From: JBJXHG01 sp046160865
Lineage (GTDB): Bacteria > Planctomycetota > UBA1135 > GCA-002686595
DNA length: 57,608 bases
Direction of reading: 5' to 3'
Assembly (NCBI GenBank): GCA_046160865.1
Contig: JBJXHG010000096.1
Coordinates: forward strand, 1 to 57,608
The notes beneath the pieces were generated by a model. That model was not told the DNA's origin. It ran no database searches and saw only the letters and a list, made by a program, of their open reading frames with translations. This document shows, piece by piece, positions 8,277-16,146 of the stretch; positions within the stretch are counted from its first letter, which is position 1, and each line of letters opens with the position of its first letter. The translations under genes were made by a program, and so were the position numbers.

Positions 8277-9321
8277 CGCGCCGCTCGGTCACGCGGAGTC
8301 GATCCGCGGCTTGTGGCGTGCCGCGCGCGCGGGCCGGCTCGCGCACGCGCTGCTCTTCCGTGGGCCGCGCGGCATCGGGAAGTTCTTGGCGGCCGAGTGG
8401 CTGGCGCGCGGACTGTTGTGCGCGTCGCTCGGCGAGCGCCCGTGCGGCGAGTGCGGGCCGTGCAAGCGCTTCCGCAGCGACTCGCACCCGGACGTGTTCG
8501 TGCTCGACGGCGTGGACGAAGGTCAGGAGACGATCCCGATCGGCGCGATCACGCCGCGTCCGGAGGAATCGCGACCGAACGTGGGCGAATTCCTCGCGCT
8601 GCGCGCGCTCGAGTCGGGCTATCGCATCGTCCTCGTGCGCGAGGCGGATCGCATGGCCTCGGCCGCACAGAACGCGCTGCTCAAGACGCTCGAGGAGCCG
8701 GGGCAGGGCGTGGTGATCGTGCTCGAGAGCGCGCGTCCGGATCTCTTGCTGCCGACGGTGAAGAGTCGTTGCGTGCAATTGCGCCTGCGCGCGCTCGCGC
8801 TGCCCGAGGTCGAGGACGTGCTCGTCGCGCACGGCCTGGACGCCGCGCGTGCACGCGTGCTGGCACGCTGGAGCGGCGGATCGCCGGGCACGGCGCTGCG
8901 CATCGCGGCGCGCGCCGGAGAGGAAATGCGTGACGTGTTCGAGCGCGTGCTTTCCGGAGAGCTCGATCCAACGCGCGGCGCTCTAGCGATCGACGCCGCG
9001 GCGGGCGAGTTCCCCGGCGCGACACCGAGCGCCAGCGCGCGCATGCGCGCGCGTGTGTTCCTCGAAATCGCCACCGACGTGCTGCGCGATCTCCACCGCG
9101 CACGTTGTGGTGCTGCCGCGGAGGCGTTGCCGCACGGCGATCTCGCACCGCTCGCGCGCACGCGCACGTCCGCCGCGTGGCGCGCAGCGCTGGACCATTG
9201 CCTGATGGCTCGTCAGGATGTCGACCTGAACCTCGCGCCGGACGCGGTGGTCGAACGGGTGCTGCTCTCGTGTGGCGCGCGCGCGGTCGCCGGATCGCCG
9301 GTGTCGTCGCCGACGTCGTGA
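8266..9321 (+). CDS. holB: DNA polymerase III delta' subunit
   Basis: A 351-residue AAA+ clamp-loader subunit. The P-loop-like FRGPRGIGKFLAAEWL has the degenerate form expected of delta', which does not hydrolyse ATP. A zinc module CGECGPCKRF follows, then VREADRMASAAQNALLKTLEEPG, the sensor/SRC-like region of the family, and LPTVKSRCVQLRL. It acts in the gamma/tau complex that loads the beta clamp. The GTG start lies inside the end of tmk. The stop overlaps the start of the next gene (GTGA). Confidence 0.9.
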   Translation: MRSDAPLGHAESIRGLWRAARAGRLAHALLFRGPRGIGKFLAAEWLARGLLCASLGERPCGECGPCKRFRSDSHPDVFVLDGVDEGQETIPIGAITPRPEESRPNVGEFLALRALESGYRIVLVREADRMASAAQNALLKTLEEPGQGVVIVLESARPDLLLPTVKSRCVQLRLRALALPEVEDVLVAHGLDAARARVLARWSGGSPGTALRIAARAGEEMRDVFERVLSGELDPTRGALAIDAAAGEFPGATPSASARMRARVFLEIATDVLRDLHRARCGAAAEALPHGDLAPLARTRTSAAWRAALDHCLMARQDVDLNLAPDAVVERVLLSCGARAVAGSPVSSPTS

Positions 9322-9743
9322 ACGATCCGATCCGCAAGCTCGCGCTGAAGGACGGCCGCTATGCGCCCGAGGCCTTCCAGTTCCTGTTCGAGTCCCTCGA
9401 CCCCGCGCTGCGGCTCGTCGGACGTGAGCAGGCCGCGGGCGCCGAGCGCCATGTCAGCGGCAATGAGCTGCTCGCCGGGATGCGGCAGCACGCGCTCGAC
9501 TTGTTCGGGCCGCTGGCGGCCGGAGTGTGGCGATCGTGGGGGATCCGCGACACGTTGGATTGGGGCCGCATCGTGTTCTTGCTCGTGGACGCGGGCATGT
9601 TGAACAGGCAGGAGACCGACAGCATCGAGGACTTCCGCGACGGCTTCGATTTCGAGGACGCGTTCGTGAAGGCGTACCGGCCGCGGCTGCCGCCGGAACT
9701 CGTGTCCGGCGGGTCGCCTGGAGAGCCCGGAGACGAAGCATGA
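9318..9743 (+). CDS. Small protein of the Verrucomicrobia/Planctomycetes-restricted family (Minf_1886/TIGR04138-like)
   Basis: A 141-residue protein of unknown function with the pattern I associate with TIGR04138. It has YAPEAFQFLFESLDPAL near the N-terminus, then RHVSGNELLAGMRQHALDLFGPLA, then WGIRDTLDWGRIVFLLVDAGML and EDFRDGFDFEDAF. It has no signal peptide or membrane segment, so it should be cytosolic. The GTG start overlaps the holB stop and its stop overlaps the transporter start, so it is translationally coupled on both sides. The family assignment is the best lineage marker in the window. Confidence 0.75.
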   Translation: MNDPIRKLALKDGRYAPEAFQFLFESLDPALRLVGREQAAGAERHVSGNELLAGMRQHALDLFGPLAAGVWRSWGIRDTLDWGRIVFLLVDAGMLNRQETDSIEDFRDGFDFEDAFVKAYRPRLPPELVSGGSPGEPGDEA

Positions 9744-10960
9744 TCGACCGGCTCTCACCCGTTGCGCGCAGGATCGCTTTCGCCGTCCTCTTCTGTCTGC
9801 TGGTGTGGTTCTGCTGGACCGTGCGGACCGTGCTGAACCCGCTGATCCTGGGCTACCTGGTCGCGTTCGTGCTGCACCCGCTCGTGCTCAAGCTCGAGCG
9901 CCGCGGCTGGAAGCGCCGTTCGTCGGTGAACCTCATCTTCGGCGGAGTCGCGATCGCGTTCACGTTGGTCGGCGTGCTCGCGTTCTTCCAAGCGCGCGGC
10001 TTCGCGCGCGAGTTCACCGCGGCGGACGGCATCGGTCACAAGGTGCGCATGCGCATCGACCAGGCGCTCGAGGACTACAAAGAGGAGATCCACTGGGCCG
10101 TCGCCATGATCCCGACGGAGGGCGATGACGGCGCGGCCGCGCCCGGGTCGACGACGTCCGACGATCCGAACGCGCCCGCGCAACCGGTGGAGCAAAACCT
10201 GCACTCCGAGGATCTGCAGCGCTGGGTGCGCAGCTGGTGGAGCGATTGGGTGAGCGACGAGCGTACCGCGCAACTCGGCGACGTCGGCTTGCAGGCGGCC
10301 GGCGGCGCGTTGGTCTTCCTGCGCCGCATGTTCGGCGGTGTGCTCGAGTTCCTCGGGCTCGCGATCCTGCTGCCGATCTACACGTACTTCCTGCTCTTCG
10401 AGCTCGAGCGCATCCACGGTTTCGTGCAGCGCTACCTACCGCACCGTGAGCGCGCGCGCATCGTGCGCATCGGCTCGCAGATTGGCGAAGTGCTCGCGAA
10501 TTTCTTCCGCGGGCGGCTGCTCGTCTGTCTCGCGAAGGGCGCATTCTTGACGATCGGACTGTTCCTCGCGGGCGTCGACTACGCATTGATCCTCGGCATG
10601 GGGACCGGCGTGCTGTCGCTGATCCCGTTCGTTGGATCGCTGGCCGGTTTCGTCCTCGCGCTCGCGGTCGGGATGGTCGAGCACAGCGCGCTCGGCGCGC
10701 TCCTGCGCGTCGGCTCCGTGTTCGCGGCGGCGGAAGCGCTCGAGAACTACGTGCTCTTGCCCAAGATCCTCGGTGACAGCCTCGGCCTGCATCCGGTCGT
10801 CGTGATCTTCGCGATCATGGCCGGTGGCGCTTCGCTCGGCATGTTCGGGCTGCTCATCGCGCTGCCACTCGCGGCGTCACTCGTGATCCTCGCGCGCGAG
10901 CTCGTCCTGCCGTCGCTCGCCGAGCTCGCCGATCGCGACGACCGCGCCAGCATCATTTAG
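9740..10960 (+). CDS. AI-2E family (PerM/TqsA-like) membrane transporter
   Basis: A 406-residue inner-membrane protein. Two N-terminal hydrophobic segments (residues about 10-45 and 60-85) are followed by a soluble, partly acidic insert (about 90-185). A second membrane block from about 200 runs to the end, with the family features FLGLAILLPIYTYFLLFELERI, GVLSLIPFVGSLAGFV and LGMFGLLIALPLAASLVI. Members export AI-2 or exchange ions, and specificity cannot be told from sequence. The ATG overlaps the preceding stop. The TAG stop is immediately followed by a palindromic element, and the same TAG triplet recurs at the far end of that element. Confidence 0.85.
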   Translation: MIDRLSPVARRIAFAVLFCLLVWFCWTVRTVLNPLILGYLVAFVLHPLVLKLERRGWKRRSSVNLIFGGVAIAFTLVGVLAFFQARGFAREFTAADGIGHKVRMRIDQALEDYKEEIHWAVAMIPTEGDDGAAAPGSTTSDDPNAPAQPVEQNLHSEDLQRWVRSWWSDWVSDERTAQLGDVGLQAAGGALVFLRRMFGGVLEFLGLAILLPIYTYFLLFELERIHGFVQRYLPHRERARIVRIGSQIGEVLANFFRGRLLVCLAKGAFLTIGLFLAGVDYALILGMGTGVLSLIPFVGSLAGFVLALAVGMVEHSALGALLRVGSVFAAAEALENYVLLPKILGDSLGLHPVVVIFAIMAGGASLGMFGLLIALPLAASLVILARELVLPSLAELADRDDRASII

Positions 10961-11120
10961 CAGTCCGTGGTGAAAGTGCTTCGAGCCCGAAGGTGGCCCG
11001 TTCGCGTCAGAACAAGGAGCGAAACCGCAGGCGAATCGTCGAGATTCGCCGAGGATCGAGCGACGCCGGGCTGGCGCGAACGGGCCATCTTCGCGCCGAA
11101 TGACTTTCACCACGGGCTGC
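10961..11120 (+). repeat. 160-bp imperfect palindromic intergenic element, copy B
   Basis: This copy has the same length and layout as the other two: outer arms CAGTCCGTGGTGAAAGTG and TGACTTTCACCACGGGCTGC, inner arms GGCCCGTTCGCG and GCGCGAACGGGCC, and core GCAGGCGAATCGTCGAGATT. It is flanked on both sides by TAG (10958-10960, the transporter stop codon, and 11121-11123), consistent with a 3-bp target duplication. It lies between two convergent genes. Confidence 0.85.
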
Positions 11121-11154
11121 TAGTAGCAGCGCGCTCTGGAGCGCGCTGCTACTA
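11121..11154. terminator. Perfect 16-bp hairpin between convergent genes (terminator-like)
   Basis: TAGTAGCAGCGCGCTC is exactly complementary to 11139-11154 with a 2-base loop. It sits directly after palindromic copy B and before the end of the S41 protease gene, so it could stop transcription from both sides. Neither strand has a clear T-run, so an intrinsic terminator is only a possibility. Confidence 0.5.
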
Positions 11155-11241
11155 AATGATGCCTTGCATCGGTAAGACGGAGCGCGGTGCGCGCCGCCAC
11201 CGATGGGATCGCGCTTGCGTGCGAGCACGAGCGCGCAGCGC

Positions 11242-13740
11242 TCATTTGTCCAGCACCGACTGCAGCGCCTTCTCGATCTCCGCCAACTGCTCCGGCGTTG
11301 CAGTTCCGTTCTTCGCTTCCACGATCAGCGAGAGTGCGTGACGCAGGTCGCTGCGCTCGCGGTCCGAGAGGTGCGCCGACAGCACACGGCCCGGATTCGG
11401 GTTGCGCTTGTCCGCGGGCTCGAACGTCGCGGCGAATTCCTCGACGGCGGCGAGCGACACGCCGAGCCTTTCGAGCACGACGCGGATGCCTTGCTGGAGC
11501 TGCGGATCCTCCTCGTAGTCACCGTCCGGGAACGCCGCACCGCGGTCGTCCTGCACGCGTCCGCGCACTTCCGTGCGCAAGAGGAAGCGCACCTCGTGCG
11601 GTGACAGGGTCGTCTGCAGCGAGTTGTAGTACTCGTCGAACTCTGGGTACTGCGACGTCTCGTCGCGGTCGCCATCCGCCAGGCGATGGAAGAGCTCGCG
11701 GTTCTTGGCGTAGTGCTCGTCCAAGTAAGCGCGCGCCTTGCGCTCGCGCCGGATGCGCGCGATCTCCTCGAGCTTCCACGGCTCGAAGCGGCGCGGCGAT
11801 ACATGGTCGGCTTCGGTATCGGGCTGCACGCCGCCTTCGCTGATGATCGTGCCGTCGTCGCCGATCTCCCGGTGAATCGATCGGCCGGACGGCAGCAGGT
11901 AGCGTGCGATCGTGAGCCGCGCGCGCGGCGCGAAGTCGAACTCGCCGTTGCCGTTCACGTCCTTCGTCAACGGTTCGCCCGGGTCGTAGCGCTCGTTCTG
12001 GTTCTTGTCCTCGTACTGATCATCCTGCTCATTCGGAATGTTGAGCAGCTGTTGCACCGAGCCCTTGCCGAAGCTCGCTTGGCCGACGATCTCGGCGCGC
12101 TGGTGATCTTGCAGCGCTCCGGCGACGATCTCCGACGCGGAGGCGCTGAAGCGATTGATGACGACCGCGATCGGCATGTCGGCCGGAACGATCGGATCCT
12201 GGCGCGTGTGCAGCTTCTCCGGATCTTCGGTGCGGCTCTCGGTCGTCACGACGAGCTTCTTCTTCGGAAGGAACAAGCTGCACACGTTCGCCGCTTCGGT
12301 CAGCAGCCCGCCGGTGTTGTTGCGCAGATCGAGCACCAAGCCGCGCATACCTCTCTGCTTGAGATCGAGGATTTTCGCCGCGAGCTCCTCGCTCGCGACA
12401 CGGCTGAACGTCGTCAGCTCCACGAGACCGATCTTGCCGGGGAGCAGCTCGGCCTTGACCGGCGGAATCGTGATCTCCTCGCGCGTGATCGTGACCGCCA
12501 TCTCCTCGGTCGGTCGGTCGATGAGCGCGGCGTCCATCCCGCGCCGCCAGACGTAGAGCTTCACCGACGTGCCGGGTTCGCCCTTGAGGCGCTTGATGAT
12601 GTCGTCGACCGGACGGCCGAGCGTCGGCCATTCGCCGATGCGCACGATCTTGTCCTCGCTGTGGAGGCCGGCGCGATACGCCGGTCCGGAGTAGATCGGC
12701 TGGCGGATCGTGAACAGCTTGTCTTCCGGGTCCTCGCCGACGTACGCGCCGATGCCGCCGTACTGCGGCTGCAAGAGATCCTGCGCGAACTCCTTGAACA
12801 CCTTGGACGTCATGAAGCTCGAGTGCTCGTCGATGCTGCGCAGCATCCCGTCGAGCGCCGCGTCGATCAGGTCCTCGCGTTTCACTTTGTCGCCTTCGAG
12901 TGCCGCGGTCTGGATCAGCCGGATCACTTTCTCGATCAGCTTCAGGTCCGGCTTACCGGCGAGATCGACTTTCTCGATGCTGTCGCGGTTGTACTGGACG
13001 AGGTTCTTCTGCTTGCGGTCGTAGACGCGGCGGATGTCTTCTTGCGTCAAGAACGCCTCGGCGAGCCGGCCGTCGTCGCCCGGAAGCGAGGCCATCCGAC
13101 GCAATTCGACTTGACCTGTCTCCACGTCGCCGATGCGCGCGAGGGAAAGCGCGCCGAGGTTGCGCAGACGCACTTCCGACGACGCGAGGAATGCCATCAT
13201 CTCCTTGCGCGCGGTGCGGTGGTCTTGGCCGTTGCCGAGGACGTGGAGCGCGACCGCGCATTCGAGGCGCGTTTCCGGCGCGCGATCACCGTTCTGCGCC
13301 ACGGCGCTCAAGCGCTTGCAGATGCCTTCCTTCGACTCCTCCGACGCGCCCTTGAACTCCGCTTCCGTGAGCAGCGAGGCGGCGCCTCGCGCGACGAGCT
13401 CGTCGGTCGACTCGACGAGCGGCGCGAGGTGTTCCGCGATCGCCGTGCGATCGGGATCCGCGCACAGGAGGCGTGCGGCCGCGAGCAAGAGCGTCGCACG
13501 CGCCGACGGCGCCGACTGCAGACCCGCGTCGAACGCGGTGGCCAAGCTCGCGGCGTCATCGCCGGCCGAAGCGACGAGCGTCGCGGCCGCGGCCCAGATT
13601 TCGTCGAGCCCGAGCTTGTCGGCGGATTGCACCTGGGATTGGACGACCGCGCGGTAGTCGGTCGAGCTTTGGTACGCGGGCGCGATCGCGGCGCCGGGCG
13701 CGAAGGAGGCGAAGATCGTCAGGGCGGCAGAGAAGAGCAT
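11242..13740 (-). CDS. Exported S41-family C-terminal processing protease with PDZ domain
   Basis: An 832-residue protein, longer than typical CtpA (about 400). The N-terminus (residues 1-22) is a hydrophobic signal-like stretch without basic residues. An alpha-helical/HEAT-like region (about 30-220) precedes the tail-specific protease core. The PDZ domain contains QYGGIGAYVG and the GPAYRAGL carboxylate loop (about 320-410). The catalytic Ser is S534 in FSASASEIV and the Lys is K559 in ASFGKGSVQQ, so the dyad is intact. An insertion after the active site (DKNQNERYDPGEP and DVNGNGEFDF) looks like paired Ca-binding loops. The role is probably periplasmic protein processing or turnover. The ATG at 13740 is the first plausible start after the divergent promoter region. 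Confidence 0.87.
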   Translation of the reverse strand: MLFSAALTIFASFAPGAAIAPAYQSSTDYRAVVQSQVQSADKLGLDEIWAAAATLVASAGDDAASLATAFDAGLQSAPSARATLLLAAARLLCADPDRTAIAEHLAPLVESTDELVARGAASLLTEAEFKGASEESKEGICKRLSAVAQNGDRAPETRLECAVALHVLGNGQDHRTARKEMMAFLASSEVRLRNLGALSLARIGDVETGQVELRRMASLPGDDGRLAEAFLTQEDIRRVYDRKQKNLVQYNRDSIEKVDLAGKPDLKLIEKVIRLIQTAALEGDKVKREDLIDAALDGMLRSIDEHSSFMTSKVFKEFAQDLLQPQYGGIGAYVGEDPEDKLFTIRQPIYSGPAYRAGLHSEDKIVRIGEWPTLGRPVDDIIKRLKGEPGTSVKLYVWRRGMDAALIDRPTEEMAVTITREEITIPPVKAELLPGKIGLVELTTFSRVASEELAAKILDLKQRGMRGLVLDLRNNTGGLLTEAANVCSLFLPKKKLVVTTESRTEDPEKLHTRQDPIVPADMPIAVVINRFSASASEIVAGALQDHQRAEIVGQASFGKGSVQQLLNIPNEQDDQYEDKNQNERYDPGEPLTKDVNGNGEFDFAPRARLTIARYLLPSGRSIHREIGDDGTIISEGGVQPDTEADHVSPRRFEPWKLEEIARIRRERKARAYLDEHYAKNRELFHRLADGDRDETSQYPEFDEYYNSLQTTLSPHEVRFLLRTEVRGRVQDDRGAAFPDGDYEEDPQLQQGIRVVLERLGVSLAAVEEFAATFEPADKRNPNPGRVLSAHLSDRERSDLRHALSLIVEAKNGTATPEQLAEIEKALQSVLDK

Positions 13741-13948
13741 GAGTGTCCGTAGGGTGCGCGACGCGCGGGGTCGAGTCCGTCGACAGGGCGGCCGATTGGC
13801 CGCCGGCAGCACTCTACGGTTCGGAACCGGTGCCGCCTGGGCCTGAACTGAAATCATACTGGTGTGCACGAAAGCCACGCGGGCGGGGGGCCGAGCAGAC
13901 CCTCGCCGCGCACTCGGCCAGTGGTTATAAGTCGCGCCGACCGCCACC
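13741..13948. promoter_or_regulatory. Divergent promoter region between the S41 protease and moaC
   Basis: The two genes start away from each other across 208 bp. On the plus strand TATAAG (13926-13931) is a good -10 candidate for moaC, with only a weak TCGCCG 17 bases upstream; the leader would be very short. On the minus strand TATGAT (complement of 13853-13858) is a good -10 candidate for the protease, again without a good -35. No operator-like palindrome was recognised. Confidence 0.35.
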
Positions 13949-14566
13949 GTGATTCGCACGCGTAAGAACTCAGCACGCGGACGACCCGCGCCTCGCACGC
14001 TCTCGCATCTCGAGGCCGACGGAAGCGCCGCGCGCATGGTCGACGTCGCCGCGAAGCCCGTTCGTGCGCGCTCGGCGCTCGCGCGTGCGCGGATCATTTT
14101 TCCCACTGGCGTCCTTGCGCAGGTGCTCGCCGGTCGCGGACCCAAAGGGCCGGTCGCGGAGATCGCGCGCGCGGCGGGAGTGCTCGGCGCCAAGCGCACC
14201 TCGGACCTGATCCCCATGTGTCATGGGCTCGCGCTCGATCACGTCGAGCTCTCGTTCGAGGCCGTCTCGGAAAACGCGCTCGAGGTGCGCTGTCGCGCGG
14301 TCTGCCGCGGACGCACGGGAGTCGAGATGGAAGCGCTCGTCGGCGCCACGCTCGCCGCGCTGACCATCTACGACATGACCAAGGCGTTGAGCCACGCGAT
14401 CCGCATCGATGCGGTCGAGCTCCTGGAGAAGCGCGGCGGCCGCTCGGGAACATGGACGAGCAGCGCGCTCGCGACGCACACGCCCGCGCAGTCGGCACGC
14501 AAGCGTGCAACGGACGAGATCCCCACCCCGCGCGCGCCGCGCGCCCGCAGGAAGGCCACGCCATGA
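13949..14566 (+). CDS. moaC: Cyclic pyranopterin monophosphate synthase
   Basis: A 205-residue MoaC, which converts the MoaA product to cPMP in molybdenum cofactor synthesis. The core carries KRTSDLIPMCHGL (the family form ends CHPL), VEMEALVGATLAALTIYDM and then TKALSHAIRI, which includes the catalytic Asp-Lys pair. Extensions at both ends are Arg/Pro-rich, making it longer than the usual 160 residues. No other moa/moe gene is nearby, so it is an orphan within the cofactor pathway. The start is GTG and the stop overlaps the asd ATG. Confidence 0.9.
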   Translation: MIRTRKNSARGRPAPRTLSHLEADGSAARMVDVAAKPVRARSALARARIIFPTGVLAQVLAGRGPKGPVAEIARAAGVLGAKRTSDLIPMCHGLALDHVELSFEAVSENALEVRCRAVCRGRTGVEMEALVGATLAALTIYDMTKALSHAIRIDAVELLEKRGGRSGTWTSSALATHTPAQSARKRATDEIPTPRAPRARRKATP

Positions 14567-15636
14567 CCCCGCAACTCGAAGAGTTCCGCAACCTCACTCG
14601 ACCCCCGTGGGGTTGGACTGCGGACCACCGCCGCCAACGCATCGGCATCATCGGTGCGACCGGAGCCGTCGGGCGCGAGCTCTTGTCGCTGCTCCATGCT
14701 GCCGGGCACGGCGCGGAGCGTGTCGAATGCGCGGCTCGCGCGCGCACGGAGGTCGTGCTCGCGAACGGCGCGCGTTTCGCCGTGCGCGAGCTCGCGTCGC
14801 TCGACACGCAGAGCTGGGACGTCGCGTTCCTGTGCACGCCGTCGGAGGTGTCGCGCGCGCTCGCCCGGCCGCTCGCGCAGACGGGAGTGCGCGTGATCGA
14901 CCTGTCGAGCGAGCACCGCATGCACCCGGACGTGCCGCTCGTGATTCCGGAGATCAATGGCCGTGAGCTCGAGGGCGACGTGCGCTTGATCGCCAATCCG
15001 AACTGCACGACCGCGGTCGCCGCGCTGCCGCTCGCGGTGCTCGACCGTGCTGCGGAGCTCGAAGAGGTGCACGTCGTCAGCTTCCAAGCCGCGTCGGGGG
15101 TCGGCGCGTCGGGGCTCGTGACACTCGCGCACGAGCTCGCGCACCACGCGCACGACGCCGCTCTCAGCGCACCCGCGAGTCCATTTCCCGCACCGCTTCT
15201 GCTCAACGTGATCCCCGCGGTCGCCACGGTCGACGCGCACGGAGTCAGCGGCGAGGAGCGCAAGATCATGAACGAACTCGCGCGGATCCTCTCGCGGCCG
15301 GGGCTACCGGTCGAAGCGACGACGACCCGCGTCGCGGTCGAGCGCTGTCACTGTGTCGCGGTCCATGCGCGCTTCGTGCGCGACCTCGACGTCGACGAAG
15401 CGCGGGAGCATCTGCGCGCCGCGCCCGGAATCGTCGTCAGCGACGATCCGCACGGGCCGCGCCCGCGCGAGTGCGCCGGCAGCGATCCGGTGCACGTGGG
15501 ACGGATTCGAGCAGGAACGCGAAGGAAGCGCTCGCTATGCTTCTTCGCCGTCGGCGACCAGCTCCGCAAGGGAGCCGCGCTCAACGCCCTGCAGATCGCC
15601 GCTTGTCTGCCGGCGACGCCGTCGCCGCGCTCGTAA
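14563..15636 (+). CDS. asd: Aspartate-semialdehyde dehydrogenase
   Basis: A 357-residue NADP-dependent enzyme reducing aspartyl phosphate to aspartate semialdehyde, the branch to Lys/DAP, Thr and Met. The Rossmann motif is GIIGATGAVGRELL. The catalytic Cys is C148 in NPNCTTA, and SFQAASGVGASG is the phosphate/active-site loop. VERCHCVAVH replaces the usual RVPV-x-xGH strand that carries the active-site His. ArgC shares the fold, but GATGAVG, QAASGVGASG and the C-terminal ALNALQIA fit Asd. A 30-residue N-terminal extension precedes the Rossmann fold. It overlaps moaC by 4 bp. Confidence 0.88.
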   Translation: MTPQLEEFRNLTRPPWGWTADHRRQRIGIIGATGAVGRELLSLLHAAGHGAERVECAARARTEVVLANGARFAVRELASLDTQSWDVAFLCTPSEVSRALARPLAQTGVRVIDLSSEHRMHPDVPLVIPEINGRELEGDVRLIANPNCTTAVAALPLAVLDRAAELEEVHVVSFQAASGVGASGLVTLAHELAHHAHDAALSAPASPFPAPLLLNVIPAVATVDAHGVSGEERKIMNELARILSRPGLPVEATTTRVAVERCHCVAVHARFVRDLDVDEAREHLRAAPGIVVSDDPHGPRPRECAGSDPVHVGRIRAGTRRKRSLCFFAVGDQLRKGAALNALQIAACLPATPSPRS

Positions 15637-15657
15637 CCGCCGCATCCCGTAACACGC

Positions 15658-16146
15658 ATGGACCTGAAACTCATCCAGAGCCTCATCCGCATGATGAAGT
15701 CCGGCGGACTCGGAGAGCTCGAGCTCGAGGACCCGAAGGAAGGCTTCCGGCTGCGGCTGAAGCGCGGCGACAGCGCGCCGCCCGCGCCCGCGGCGTCCCC
15801 GATCGTGCACGTCATGCAGGCGCCCGGACACGCGGCTGCGCCGCCCGCGCTCGCTTCTGCCGCGGCGCTTGCTGCGAGCCTGCCGGCCGTGCCGGAAGCG
15901 CCGGTCGGGACTCCGATTCCGAGCCCGATGGTCGGCACGTTCTATCGCTCGCCGTCGCCCGACGCGGAGCCGTTCTTGCGCGTGGGTGGCCGGGTCGAAG
16001 TCGACTCGCCGCTGTGCATCATCGAAGCGATGAAGGTGATGAACGAGATCAAGTCCGAGGTCGCGGGCGAAGTCCTCGAGATCCTGGTCGAGAACGGCGA
16101 GCCGGTCGAGTTCGGGCAACCGCTCTTCTTGGTGAAGCTCCGCTGA
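15658..16146 (+). CDS. accB: Biotin carboxyl carrier protein of acetyl-CoA carboxylase
   Basis: A 162-residue BCCP. An N-terminal helix (DLKLIQSLIRMMKSGGLGEL) that pairs with biotin carboxylase is followed by an Ala/Pro hinge (about 44-80) and a biotinyl domain from about residue 82. The biotin-accepting lysine is K126 in IIEAMKVMNEI. The thumb segment VGTFYRSPSPDAEPFLRVG marks a true AccB rather than a lipoyl domain. It carries the carboxyl group for malonyl-CoA, the first step of fatty-acid synthesis. The stop overlaps the accC ATG, the standard accBC operon. Confidence 0.95.
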   Translation: MDLKLIQSLIRMMKSGGLGELELEDPKEGFRLRLKRGDSAPPAPAASPIVHVMQAPGHAAAPPALASAAALAASLPAVPEAPVGTPIPSPMVGTFYRSPSPDAEPFLRVGGRVEVDSPLCIIEAMKVMNEIKSEVAGEVLEILVENGEPVEFGQPLFLVKLR

